The translations under genes were made by a program, and so were the position numbers. 64,000 nucleotides of DNA, from assembly GCA_026225255.1 (NCBI GenBank), contig JAMFSJ010000036.1:1-64000 (forward strand), read 5' to 3'. This document shows, piece after piece, positions 20,101 through 29,248 of the stretch; the stretch's first letter is position 1; every line of letters starts with the position of its first letter. The notes under the pieces are model-generated. The model saw nothing but the letters and a program-made list of their open reading frames with translations, had not been told where the DNA came from and did not search any database. Source of the DNA: Methylacidimicrobium fagopyrum. Its GTDB lineage: Bacteria; Verrucomicrobiota; Verrucomicrobiia; Limisphaerales; UBA11358.

Positions 20101-21624
20101 GAACACTTTTACGCGGCGAATAAAAATTTGATTTTTGAAATCCTCGACGGCGGCAAAAGTTCGCAAATTTTAGCCAGCACCCGGCGACAACCACCCGTTA
20201 CCACGTTGGACCTGCATGGTTTGGGCATGCCGGTTTTATTTGAAGGCCCAAATCATTCCCTGCGGGTCATCGCCGGCGACAAAATTTATTCCTGGACCGG
20301 CAATGATTGGCGGGAAGAATGTGCGGCGCCGTCCGTTTCTTCGGCCCCGGAAATTTTCACGGATGGAATTTTGTATCGCCACGCGGAATGGTCGGGTCCG
20401 CCACCGACGCTCACTTTTTTCGCCACGGCAGCCACCGCGCCTGAACTGTATCTCTGGCAAAAATCGACAGGGCTGAACTCTATGGTTAATTTCAACCCGC
20501 TCGCCGCACCGCCCGTGCCGCCGGTTTGGCAAATGCCGGCCAAATGGTTTTTTGCCGGCTTGGCGGCTGGTATTTGCGAATCCAATTTGTATCTGCTGGC
20601 GGATCAGCCCGCTGTTTCCAGGAGCACCAACAATACCTACGACAGCACGTTGCTCTGTTTTTCGCGGGGCGCACCTCTTCCGCAGAAAATCTTTTTGAAA
20701 TTTGCCGCCCCCGAAGGTCATCCACCCATGACCGGAGTCGGCCCCACCGCGCAAACCTATTTTTCCGGCCCGACGACAACCTGGATGCTGGCCACGACCA
20801 ACTTAATTTTATTGGGCACCGAACATCTGAGATATAGTCCCGACTACGGAAATAATCAAAATGTGCGTGGCCACCAAACCGGCGTCTGGCTGCTGCCGAC
20901 CGCCCAACTCGCACCCATGATTGCCGAACAAAAAGCCGCCCAACTTGCACAGGCAACTGCGGCGGTGGCCGACGGCAAACAAGCGGCCAAAAATCTCTTC
21001 AATAAATTTGATCTCAATCACAACGGCGTCATTGACCCGGACGAACGCGCGGCGGCGTTGGACGATCCCGCATTCATCGCCTCGCAACTGGACGTGATTG
21101 ACGCGAATCACAACGGCCAGATTGATTTGGCCGAGCTAACCTATTTCGACGCGAATCAAAATAAAATGCTCGAACCCAAAGAACAGGCCGGTCTGGAAAT
21201 TGCCCAACATCTGCTCGCCGAAAAGGCGATGCAAACATTCGATGTGGACGGCGACGGACTTTTAGACCAAGGCGAGTTTGCCGGCTTGTGGAACGCCGGA
21301 TTCAAAAGTGATTCGAAATCTTTTTACAATGCCAGTTTGTTTTATGTGGCATACGATAAAAACCACGATCAGAAAGTGGACCTTGCCGAATTGGAATCTT
21401 TTTTGAAGCAACTGCTACAGCAAAAAGTGCAACCACCCGGACGGAATGCCGGCGGTTTTCCCTTTCAAATACAATCGCAATTTCATCGCGCAGAAGAGGA
21501 CCGCTCGGATTTCAAATTTGATGTTGAAGCCTATTGGAAAAATCCTGACCTGCTGACTAATGGCCCCGCGATTCATCGGCGGGTGGTTCCAAACGCGATT
21601 TCCAGCCAGAACAGGGCACCATGA
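17125..21624 (+). CDS. Very large secreted protein: CsgG-like N-terminal region, long middle region, C-terminal EF-hand repeats
   Basis: Signal peptide MKKILTFFAVLFAVHQLVAQ; LLTAQLSSNQNVQLLERDQIEKVYREQALS...ILGADGLLLLEMV; EF-hand loops FDLNHNGVIDPDE, IDANHNGQIDLAE, FDVDGDGLLDQGE, YDKNHDQKVDLAE. Confidence 0.8.
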   Translation: MKKILTFFAVLFAVHQLVAQTNAPARLALISETEDTAPIADLLTAQLSSNQNVQLLERDQIEKVYREQALSVANKDYLKLGQILGADGLLLLEMVKVGTNQFLNVRLLAVKPGVVLSAEKFPRSPDGLTEWSATFAKRLNLFLPKLTVLPKDAIPISVVNLRSAIASADAAETERQLKLLTVQRLSQERQYFVLERQKMSLLGDEKDLKADDTAFWNGSYLVEGVVDQNGYSESTITLNARLTPPRGGAPILLVASGSRTNLAEVINQLVAKINGALKINSTTPAWNAADEAAQYFNEANWAMRWGAFPEAQAAADSAWALGKRDLDCALVRVKSYVAEVNATVGKYQSEFAFYDPPGGYDSSGKPRGDFLAERDVQADIKRIVKKHPWGMYFKETHDEAQMAVDIHFMFLDRAPNPKNVDRAIHALELYEEFSRTSPDGQPQIISHEGANKWRNSDWYDLGIENLTVASYVLQNFNAIPESQKNVADKLAELHAMARSVAALIVQSASVHDSYFVGDRIVTHDELARTLQETPNIFRCEVIWGGYWQETPENSVALYRELMSSPVFSYIHADFWLRDPQNPRFVGWNETDRLRLPQVWNSFLAELQSSTNAFWPLEAKALALADADGGKNRDRGFTNFFAALMENHDALVNNNVEVLYLDWGLDGKVNWFESTRVVDSLAGIVWGGLLLTDTPNSRLYDSEYRPKLEAMDQEYWRKKDDQKTASKNASAFEEQKQFLKTSLPFDSEKASLEFDKHFFFGFKNYSKAQALELQPLVAAFHSKLLAQMAALPPRKQGRSKIGLMQITGLETALSNIVNPPAPRPPPVHPPERVATPIAPAPAVPMIYAPTQAPEVPTNIVAVGKFFPIPLAGFMRVAGFETVDDSTAIITAHHWLAGKLLLNFDRLLVSKKNYGGVQGSALATFDPATEQWTVVICPAVTAESQNNFYHRSVLFRGDLFDSDGGQIKKYNAQTQRWEVVAVSDGNNYELFVINEHFYAANKNLIFEILDGGKSSQILASTRRQPPVTTLDLHGLGMPVLFEGPNHSLRVIAGDKIYSWTGNDWREECAAPSVSSAPEIFTDGILYRHAEWSGPPPTLTFFATAATAPELYLWQKSTGLNSMVNFNPLAAPPVPPVWQMPAKWFFAGLAAGICESNLYLLADQPAVSRSTNNTYDSTLLCFSRGAPLPQKIFLKFAAPEGHPPMTGVGPTAQTYFSGPTTTWMLATTNLILLGTEHLRYSPDYGNNQNVRGHQTGVWLLPTAQLAPMIAEQKAAQLAQATAAVADGKQAAKNLFNKFDLNHNGVIDPDERAAALDDPAFIASQLDVIDANHNGQIDLAELTYFDANQNKMLEPKEQAGLEIAQHLLAEKAMQTFDVDGDGLLDQGEFAGLWNAGFKSDSKSFYNASLFYVAYDKNHDQKVDLAELESFLKQLLQQKVQPPGRNAGGFPFQIQSQFHRAEEDRSDFKFDVEAYWKNPDLLTNGPAIHRRVVPNAISSQNRAP

Positions 21625-21671
21625 ACCTCGTGAATTTTCAAAGGCGCGATCGTTCCACATCGTCTTAATGA

Positions 21672-22511
21672 TTGATAATGAAATGTTGGCTGACATGGCT
21701 GTTGCTGGCGAGTTGCGCGATGAGCGCGGCCAACGCCCAACTGGAACTCGTGCCGGACGCGCAGACACCGTGCGTGTTTGGCGGCGCAACGCAGAAGATT
21801 ACTGTCGTCTGGCGCAATGACGGCGGGCAAATAACGAATGCGGAAATTCGCACGCAGATTTTTCAGACGACTTCGGCCACGACGGTTTTGCTGGCGGATG
21901 TGGCGTGGAAAAAACTGTCGGTGTTGCCGGCGCAAACTGTAATCGAATCGAAGTCGCTAGAATTTCCGGCGGTGAAAGCGGAGACTAAATTTCTCGTGCA
22001 ATGGATGGTGGCCACAAATCAAATTCTGGGGGTAACCGAAGTGTTCGTTTACCCAACGAATCTGCTGGCGGAATTGAAACCGCTCGCGGGCGAAGGCGCG
22101 ATCGGTTTGTTCGATCCGCAGAATCAATTAAAGCCGTTGTTGAAAAATCTGGGTGTAGATTTTGTGGATTTGGAAAGTTCCGGACTGGAAGTTTTTTCCG
22201 GCAAGCTTGCGGTTGTCGGTCCGTTTGAATCGCGCGCACAGCTGCGCGCCAGCCTGATGGCGCAGTTGGAATTGGCGGCCAAACGGGGCATAAATAGTGT
22301 GTGGTTATTACCCAGGACGGATCGTTCGGCAAAACTATTGCCCTCGTTTTATGCCGTGGCGGAGAAGACCAATTCCATCGTCGTCGTCCAGCCGGAGTTG
22401 GTGGCGGATTTGCCGGACAATCCGTCATCACAACGCAATTTGATTTATTTTTGCAAACTGGCGTTGTCGCCGTCGCCGCCAGCTTTGCCCAATTTGGCAG
22501 CGCAACCTTGA
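21672..22511 (+). CDS. Secreted protein of unknown function
   Basis: Signal peptide MIMKCWLTWLLLASCAMSAANAQ; no family recognised; lies between two CsgG-like genes. Confidence 0.7.
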   Translation: MIMKCWLTWLLLASCAMSAANAQLELVPDAQTPCVFGGATQKITVVWRNDGGQITNAEIRTQIFQTTSATTVLLADVAWKKLSVLPAQTVIESKSLEFPAVKAETKFLVQWMVATNQILGVTEVFVYPTNLLAELKPLAGEGAIGLFDPQNQLKPLLKNLGVDFVDLESSGLEVFSGKLAVVGPFESRAQLRASLMAQLELAAKRGINSVWLLPRTDRSAKLLPSFYAVAEKTNSIVVVQPELVADLPDNPSSQRNLIYFCKLALSPSPPALPNLAAQP

Positions 22512-22521
22512 ATTAAAAATT

Positions 22522-23451
22522 ATGAAAACATTTCTAAAATTAACCGTGTTCGCCGCGCTGATTTTTTCCGCCGGAAAAATAGTCGCCGCCGAGGAAGCTT
22601 TAACCGTGGCCGTCTTTGATTTCGTCTCACCCGATGATGCGGTCCACGATCTCGGCCCGAAAGTTGCCGCGCTCGTGAATGCCAATTTGTCCGCCGAGCC
22701 GAACCTTGTCATGGTCGAGCGCGCGGAATTAGACAAGGCGTTGGGCGAACAGGAACTGGGTTTGTCCGGCACGGTCTCGCCGGAGAGCGCGGCGAAAGTC
22801 GGCCATTTGACGGGCGCAAAAGTGTTGGTCACCGGTCGCGTGTTTGCCGTAGATAATCAGACGATCATCGTCGCGAAAGTCATCGGCACCGAAACCAGCC
22901 GCGTCTACGGCGAGGTGGTCAATGGCAAACCAAACTCCACCATCACCGCGCTGGCAACGGAACTGGCCAAAAAAATCGCCGCCGATGTGACGCAGAAAAG
23001 CGACACGCTGATCGCCAAAGTGGAGTCGCGCGACGACCGTATCGCCAAAATCAAAAAGCAGCTCGACGGCAAAAAGCTGCCGGTCGTTTCCGTGATAATT
23101 ACCGAGCAACATATTGGCCAGCATGTCATTGATCCGGCAGCGCAAACGGAATTATCGCTCATTTTGCAGCAATGTGGTTTCACGGTAGTGGACGAACTTT
23201 CCACGAACAAAGCCGACGTGGAAATCACGGGCGAAGCGTTCAGCGAATTTGGTTTGCGCAAAGGCAATCTGCAAAGCTGCCGCGCGCGGATCGAACTCAA
23301 AGCGCGCAACGTGGCGAGCGGCGCGGTTCTCATCGTGGATCGCCAAACCAGTGTCGCGGTGGATATCGCCGAGCACGTGGCGGCGAAGTCAGCGTTGCAA
23401 AACGGCGCGGGCGAACTGGCGGAACGGGTAATTCCCCAATTGATAAAATGA
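22522..23451 (+). CDS. CsgG-like secreted/periplasmic protein
   Basis: LTVAVFDFVSPDDAVHDLGPKVAALVNANLSAEPNLVMVERAELDKALGEQELGLSG...LTGAKVLVTGRVF. Confidence 0.75.
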   Translation: MKTFLKLTVFAALIFSAGKIVAAEEALTVAVFDFVSPDDAVHDLGPKVAALVNANLSAEPNLVMVERAELDKALGEQELGLSGTVSPESAAKVGHLTGAKVLVTGRVFAVDNQTIIVAKVIGTETSRVYGEVVNGKPNSTITALATELAKKIAADVTQKSDTLIAKVESRDDRIAKIKKQLDGKKLPVVSVIITEQHIGQHVIDPAAQTELSLILQQCGFTVVDELSTNKADVEITGEAFSEFGLRKGNLQSCRARIELKARNVASGAVLIVDRQTSVAVDIAEHVAAKSALQNGAGELAERVIPQLIK

Positions 23452-23548
23452 AACCGATCTGGAACATGCCGACCGATTGGCGGATGTGATCATCATATTT
23501 TCCAATGCGATCGACGGGGCCTTTCAAAACGCGCACTGAATAAGCTAA

Positions 23549-25093
23549 CTATTCATCCGAGCGTCCCCCGAAACCGGCGAGCAGCTCAGCGATATAATCC
23601 AATTCCGCCGTGTGGCTTACTTCGGCTGAGGTGGCGTAACGGTTGAGCATCAAACTGAACGCCAGTTTTTCTCCTGCCGCCGTCGTCATGTAGCCGGAAA
23701 GCGAATTCGCCCAGCGCAATGTGCCTGTTTTGCCGCGGACATTGTTGGCGGCCAGTGTGCCTTTCATCCGCCGCCGCAGCGTGCCGTCAACGCCGGCGAT
23801 CGGCAACGCGTTATAATAATCCGACGCCCAACGATTGGTGGCCATCATTTGCAATAGCGCCACCGTCGCCTGCGCCGAAGTCAGGTTGTTGCGCGAAAGG
23901 CCGGAGCCTTCGTCAAAATGCACGTCACCGGGAATTTTTTTGGCGGTGATCATTTTATCCAACGCCCGCAACGCGAGCTGTTCGGAAGTGCGCCACATGG
24001 GGGCATTGGCCGGACGCGATAATTCGCCAACATGTTGAAAAATCAAATCCGTTTCCAGATTTTGCGACGGTTTCATAAAGCCGCGCACCAGTTCGCGTAA
24101 CGGCGGCGATTTGACTTCGCCCAGTTTCACCAGGTTCGTTTCGCTCCACGTCGGCGTTTCCGGCCACGCGACACAACGCACGTTGCCATCCACGGTGATG
24201 CCATTTTTCGCCAACGCCTCCTTCAACGCGACACCAAACCAGAACGCGGGTTGCGGCACGGGCTCATCCAGAACCTGACTTTTGGCACCGATCGGCAGTT
24301 GGCCAAAAACGTAAAATGTTTTCGTGCCGGGCAATTTCCGCACTTCTAAAAAATCGTCGCCGCCCTGCGCCACGGTCTTGGTGCGATTGACTAAAACGAT
24401 GCCGGTGTCCGGCGGCGTCACGGTCAGCGAACACGCATCGGCAATGGTTTTGCCGGGCGTCACGTGGAGTTGCGCGGTGTTATCTTCCAACGTCAACGCG
24501 GAGATTTCCGCGCCGTCGCTGTCTTCCAAATCGTCCACGGTCCAACCGCCACCGCTCGGCGGGCCGTGCAAGAACGTGTTGTCTACCACGAGATCGCCGG
24601 TGACGCGACGCACGTCCGAATTGGTGAGCGCGGCGATGAAGGGCGTAAAATTATCCCAAAAATTCGCGGGCGATTTCCAACTCGGATCGCCGCGACCGGA
24701 AATGATCACGTCGCCATTGATGCGGCCAAAATCGTCGGGCCGGAGCGTGGCGTAAATCGGCGTGGTGATTTGGTAATCGCCGCCGAGCGTGTTGAGCGCG
24801 AGGGCGCCGGTGTAGAGTTTGCTGTTGGACGCCGGGCTCATCAAGCGTTCGGCATGATTTTCGTAAATCGTTTTGCCGGTCGTGAGCGAAACAACTTTCA
24901 CGCTCCACGTCGCGCCGCTGAAACGGGAATCGTTCAAGCGCGCGTCCAATCGCGTGCGCAGATCCGCCAGCGTATGGGGGAAATTCGTCGGCTGCGCGTG
25001 GGCGGTCAGCGCAAAAACAATCGTCGCCAACAAACTGTTTGAGAAAATAAATCCGCGCGCAGCTCGCGCTGTTAAAAAATGGGCATTCATCAT
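23549..25093 (-). CDS. dacB: D-alanyl-D-alanine carboxypeptidase/endopeptidase (PBP4/DacB)
   Basis: LMSPASNSKLYTGALALNTLGGDYQITTPIYA; DEGSGLSRNNLTSA; VRGKTGTLRWANSLSGYM. Confidence 0.92.
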   Translation of the reverse strand: MMNAHFLTARAARGFIFSNSLLATIVFALTAHAQPTNFPHTLADLRTRLDARLNDSRFSGATWSVKVVSLTTGKTIYENHAERLMSPASNSKLYTGALALNTLGGDYQITTPIYATLRPDDFGRINGDVIISGRGDPSWKSPANFWDNFTPFIAALTNSDVRRVTGDLVVDNTFLHGPPSGGGWTVDDLEDSDGAEISALTLEDNTAQLHVTPGKTIADACSLTVTPPDTGIVLVNRTKTVAQGGDDFLEVRKLPGTKTFYVFGQLPIGAKSQVLDEPVPQPAFWFGVALKEALAKNGITVDGNVRCVAWPETPTWSETNLVKLGEVKSPPLRELVRGFMKPSQNLETDLIFQHVGELSRPANAPMWRTSEQLALRALDKMITAKKIPGDVHFDEGSGLSRNNLTSAQATVALLQMMATNRWASDYYNALPIAGVDGTLRRRMKGTLAANNVRGKTGTLRWANSLSGYMTTAAGEKLAFSLMLNRYATSAEVSHTAELDYIAELLAGFGGRSDE

Positions 25094-25231
25094 CGTCCTT
25101 ATTTCGGCAGCGTAACGGCTCGTCGTTAAAAACTCAAGCCGCGGAGAAAAGGCTGATGAGGCTCACTCCACCAAATGGATTTATCATTTTTCACGCGTGC
25201 GGTTTTGCGTCATCAAACTTACACTCGCACC

Positions 25232-26323
25232 ATGAACGAAGCGGAGGCATTGGCATTTATCGGCGAGAACGAAGTCCGTTGGCGCGGACGCACGCTCACT
25301 TATTTTTCCGGGTGCGATTATTTTCGGCTCGCGCGCAATCCTCAAGTCGCCGCCGCCGCCGTTTTATCGCTCAAACAAAATGGCTTGAACGTCGCGGCCT
25401 CGCGTTTCACGACGGGCAATCACAAAATCTACGCCCAACTCGAAAGCGCACTCGCCAAGTTTTTTCGCGCGGAAACCGCCGTGCTTTTTCCCGATGGTTA
25501 TTTCGCGCCGCTGGCCGTGGCACAGGCCTTCGCGGGCGAATTCACCCACGCCTTTGTGGATGAATTGGCGCACGGCGCGTTGCTCGACGCAGACCGGATG
25601 CTGGATTGTCCAGTGCAAACATTCAAACATCGCGACGTGGCCAATCTGAAAAAAGCCCTGACAAAATACGGTCGCAAGACGCGCCCCATTATTTTGACCG
25701 ACGGAATGTTTTCGCACGATGGCTCCGCGGCACCGTTGCGCGATTATCTGAAAATTTTACCGGCGAACGGCATGATCCTCGTGGACGATGCGCATGGCGC
25801 CGGTGTTTTGGGTGCTACCGGACGCGGCACTTTGGAGTTCGAAAACGTCAGCGGCGAACGCGTGGTGCAATGCGTGACGTTGAGCAAAGCGTTTGGCACT
25901 TACGGTGGCGCGGTGTTGGCAACGCAGGCGTTGCGCGAAAAAGTTTTATCGCGCGGCCGCGTATTTGTCGGCACGACGCCGTTGCCGCCGCCGCTCGCGG
26001 GAGCGGCGTTGGCTTCGTTAAAAATATTGCGCAGCGAAACTTCCCGGCGAAAAAAATTATTCCAAAACACAGCGTATGTGCGCACCAAGTTACGCGCGGC
26101 GGGTTGGGAGATTTCTGAAACGCCGGGGCCGATTGTTCGTTTGCGCGTGATGAACGAAACGGAAGTGCGTGATCTTAAAACACGCTTGCTGGCGGCGGGA
26201 ATTTATCCGCCGTTTCTAAAATACGGAGCCGCGGCACAGGGTGTTTTTCGATTCGTGATTTCCAGCCAGCATACAAAAGCGCAATTGGATAATTTAGTTG
26301 AGGTGCTGATAAAACCAAACTGA
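25232..26323 (+). CDS. Aminotransferase class I/II, alpha-oxoamine synthase-like (BioF/KBL family)
   Basis: DYFRLARNPQV...LVDDAHGAGVLGATGRGTLE...CVTLSKAFGTYGGAVL (PLP lysine motif). Confidence 0.88.
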   Translation: MNEAEALAFIGENEVRWRGRTLTYFSGCDYFRLARNPQVAAAAVLSLKQNGLNVAASRFTTGNHKIYAQLESALAKFFRAETAVLFPDGYFAPLAVAQAFAGEFTHAFVDELAHGALLDADRMLDCPVQTFKHRDVANLKKALTKYGRKTRPIILTDGMFSHDGSAAPLRDYLKILPANGMILVDDAHGAGVLGATGRGTLEFENVSGERVVQCVTLSKAFGTYGGAVLATQALREKVLSRGRVFVGTTPLPPPLAGAALASLKILRSETSRRKKLFQNTAYVRTKLRAAGWEISETPGPIVRLRVMNETEVRDLKTRLLAAGIYPPFLKYGAAAQGVFRFVISSQHTKAQLDNLVEVLIKPN

Positions 26324-26426
26324 TGCGAGCGCGCAGTCGGAGGGAGAACGGTTGCCCCTCGCCCCGCCGAGGGGAGAGGGCTGAACGCGCAGAAATCTCC
26401 CACCCGCCAAAAGCAGCCAATTACCT

Positions 26427-26452
26427 CCGAGCCGAGCAATGCTCGGCGCTCC
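26427..26452. repeat. Dispersed palindromic intergenic repeat (GGAGCGCCGA family), copy 2
   Basis: ccgagccgagcaatgctcggcgctcc. Confidence 0.65.
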
Positions 26453-26453
26453 T

Positions 26454-27695
26454 TCAAAAGCGAAGGAAGATTTTTTTGCGGTAGAGAAAATTCGCGAACG
26501 CCACGAACAACAGCACGGCAATGGCGGAAATGACAAGCTGACCAAAGCCTTTAGCGATGTGGGTGTCGAGGAAACTTTTCACCGGGCCGCCGCCCAGACG
26601 GACGGCGAGTTTTTCAAAGCCGAGGCCACCGAGAAAATTGCTGGTGAGATAGAGCGTGATGGGATTCATGCCGATCCAGACAAACGGCTGGCACCACGTG
26701 CGCCATTTTTTTATGTCTACAATCCAATAAAACGCGCCGAGGAACATCGCGCTGTAACCGCCCGCGACGAGCACGTAGGACGAAGTCCAAATCTTTTTGA
26801 TGACGGGAAATTCGATGTTCCACAACCAACCCAACGTCGCGCTCGCCGCGCCTGCGCCGATGAGGAAGAGAACTTTTTTATGATCGGTCACGGATTTATC
26901 GCGGAGGAGCAGGCCGGCGAAAATTCCCAGCAGCGCAGTGACGATTGCCGGTATCGTGCTCAAAATGCCTTCGGGGTCGTAGGTGCCGTCGTATTTGCGC
27001 GCGGGCAGATATTTTTGATCCACGTAATCCGTCAGGTTCACGCCTTGGATGTAGGAACCGTGAATGATATTCGTGCTGGCCATGTTCAATTGCGCAACGT
27101 CAGTGAAACCGGCTTCCTTGGTGATTACGGCATCCGTGCCAGCCAGACTCCCCGGGCGCACATCGGGAAAAGGAACCCACGCCAGCAGCGCCCAATAACC
27201 CAGCAACAACGCCACCGCAATGCCGGCCAGCGCTTTGGGCCGGAAGAAAATGAACAACAAACCGCCGAACGTGTAAGCCAACGCGATACGATTCAACACG
27301 CCCATCAAACGCATGTCCGGCCACGGATTCGTGAAGCCGCCGGAATAGATCAGGCCGATGATAAACAGTAAAATTCCCCGGCGCAAAACGCGTTTCACCG
27401 CGGCGGCGCGACCTTCGGTGGCGATGATTTTCGTCAGCGAAAAAACGGTTGAGACGCCCATCATGAACACGAACATCGGGAAAATAAGGTCGTAAAAATG
27501 AAAGCCTGCCCATTCGGCGTGGTCGAGTTGCGCGGCGAAAAATTTCGTCACCACATTGGGACTCATAGCGTTCAAGGCGTAGGCGAGCGAATCGGCGCCG
27601 AGAATCCAAAACATGTCGAAGCCGCGCAAGGCGTCAAGTGACATGAGGCGTTGCGATTCGGGCACAGGTGTGCTGCTAGTGGTGTTTTTTTTCAT
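26454..27695 (-). CDS. Heparan-alpha-glucosaminide N-acetyltransferase-like / DUF5009 membrane acyltransferase
   Basis: RLMSLDALRGFDMFWILGAD...FHFYDLIFPMFVFMMGVSTVFSL. Confidence 0.85.
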   Translation of the reverse strand: MKKNTTSSTPVPESQRLMSLDALRGFDMFWILGADSLAYALNAMSPNVVTKFFAAQLDHAEWAGFHFYDLIFPMFVFMMGVSTVFSLTKIIATEGRAAAVKRVLRRGILLFIIGLIYSGGFTNPWPDMRLMGVLNRIALAYTFGGLLFIFFRPKALAGIAVALLLGYWALLAWVPFPDVRPGSLAGTDAVITKEAGFTDVAQLNMASTNIIHGSYIQGVNLTDYVDQKYLPARKYDGTYDPEGILSTIPAIVTALLGIFAGLLLRDKSVTDHKKVLFLIGAGAASATLGWLWNIEFPVIKKIWTSSYVLVAGGYSAMFLGAFYWIVDIKKWRTWCQPFVWIGMNPITLYLTSNFLGGLGFEKLAVRLGGGPVKSFLDTHIAKGFGQLVISAIAVLLFVAFANFLYRKKIFLRF

Positions 27696-27844
27696 TTTTT
27701 CTTTTCGCCTTGAACTTTTTGGGATGATGAATTGAATCAACGACTTGTCCATCAAAAAACCGCCAAAAGGCACCCCCTATAAATGGTTGTAGCTTTTTTA
27801 CCAGTTTTGGCACAAAACTTTCCGGTCGGCTATTAGGAGAAAAG

Positions 27845-29239
27845 ATGGAAAACAAAATCATTGGAATATTGGTCGCGTTACTGTGCGTCGGCATGCGGCT
27901 GGGTCACGCCGAAACACCGTTGGAAATAGCCGTGCTCAAAGCGGTGCGTGACGCCCATTTTGAGCGGGTAATTGATTTTGGAGCGGGCAACGAAAGTCGT
28001 CCGGCCAAACTGAATTTACAGCTGCCCGCGGCCACCATCGCACAGCCGCCGAATGTCAACGTCGCCGTCATCCAACTCGACGCGGCCGGGCGAATGGTGG
28101 ATCGCGCTTACGTTTTGTTATCGCGCGATTATCCGAACGGACTCGTCGTGCCGCTGGATAAAAATACCGGTGCGAGCAGCGTGCGTTTTTTGCGCTGGGA
28201 CATTGAACGTTTCGATGGCGGAACATTTTCGCCGGACGGCAAACCGCTCACGACCAAAGGCTGGACGAATGACCCGCCGTTGACCGAAGCCGATGACCTC
28301 GTGCCGGGCCGCACGCAGGCGCCGTATCAATTCATGGCGCCGTATCCGGCGTCGCTGTTCAAAATCATGGTTGCGTTCCACGTCATGCGGATGATTGACG
28401 CGGGAAAAATCTCGCTCGATTCCGAATACATTTATGACGCGGGCACAAAACCAGAGCCGCGCAAAATCCGCGACTGGCTGGAGCCGATGATCACGATCAG
28501 CGACAATCACGCGACGAGTGCGCTGGTGAAAATGTTTCATGATAAAAACGAAATCGAACCGTTGAACCGAGAGTTTCGCGATTTAAATCTCGGCACGCTG
28601 CAACTGAATGCGACCAGCGGGGCCAACGGACTCGGCTGGTCACCGGGGCAAATCCACGTCACCGCGTTCGATATAGCGCGGTTGTTTTGGGTCATTGACG
28701 GCGGGTCGGGCGAGCTATGGCGCGGCGCGAATGACCAGCCGGTGACGGCTAAATTATTATCCGATCCGGCGCGGGCATTTCTAAAAAAACTATTGTTGGA
28801 TCAAGGTTTTAACGATGTGCTGACGACGGCGAATTTTCCCGGCGCCCCGAATGTCCGCGCGGGAATTCCGTCGCGCGTCGCCGAACGCTGGCTCAACGCT
28901 ACGAATGGACATGCGATCGTGGACGGTGAAGATTTCGGTGTGGATATTCGCGCGACGAACGCGGCGGCCGAGGTGGCTTTCGCGCACAAGACCGGGTTGA
29001 CGTTCAACTACGGCTCGGATGCGGGCATCGTCACGTCGCTGCCCGGCAAGCCGTTTCGGCATTACGTCATCGCGTTTTTGGGCAATCTTGGCTATCGCTA
29101 TGCGGACGAAGTTTTTGCGTCGCGCACCCGTTTTCCGGCGTTCGACAAGGTCGGTCCGATTTGTTATACGCAACGGATTCCTGCGCTGGGCAAGGCGATT
29201 GACGACGCGGTGCAAAAAATTTCCACAACGACAAAATAA
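27845..29239 (+). CDS. Serine hydrolase, class A beta-lactamase-related
   Basis: PASLFKIMVAFHVMRMID (SxxK), ITISDNHATSALV (SDN), AHKTGLTFNYGSDAGIV (KTG). Confidence 0.85.
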   Translation: MENKIIGILVALLCVGMRLGHAETPLEIAVLKAVRDAHFERVIDFGAGNESRPAKLNLQLPAATIAQPPNVNVAVIQLDAAGRMVDRAYVLLSRDYPNGLVVPLDKNTGASSVRFLRWDIERFDGGTFSPDGKPLTTKGWTNDPPLTEADDLVPGRTQAPYQFMAPYPASLFKIMVAFHVMRMIDAGKISLDSEYIYDAGTKPEPRKIRDWLEPMITISDNHATSALVKMFHDKNEIEPLNREFRDLNLGTLQLNATSGANGLGWSPGQIHVTAFDIARLFWVIDGGSGELWRGANDQPVTAKLLSDPARAFLKKLLLDQGFNDVLTTANFPGAPNVRAGIPSRVAERWLNATNGHAIVDGEDFGVDIRATNAAAEVAFAHKTGLTFNYGSDAGIVTSLPGKPFRHYVIAFLGNLGYRYADEVFASRTRFPAFDKVGPICYTQRIPALGKAIDDAVQKISTTTK

Positions 29240-29248
29240 TTTCCGAGC

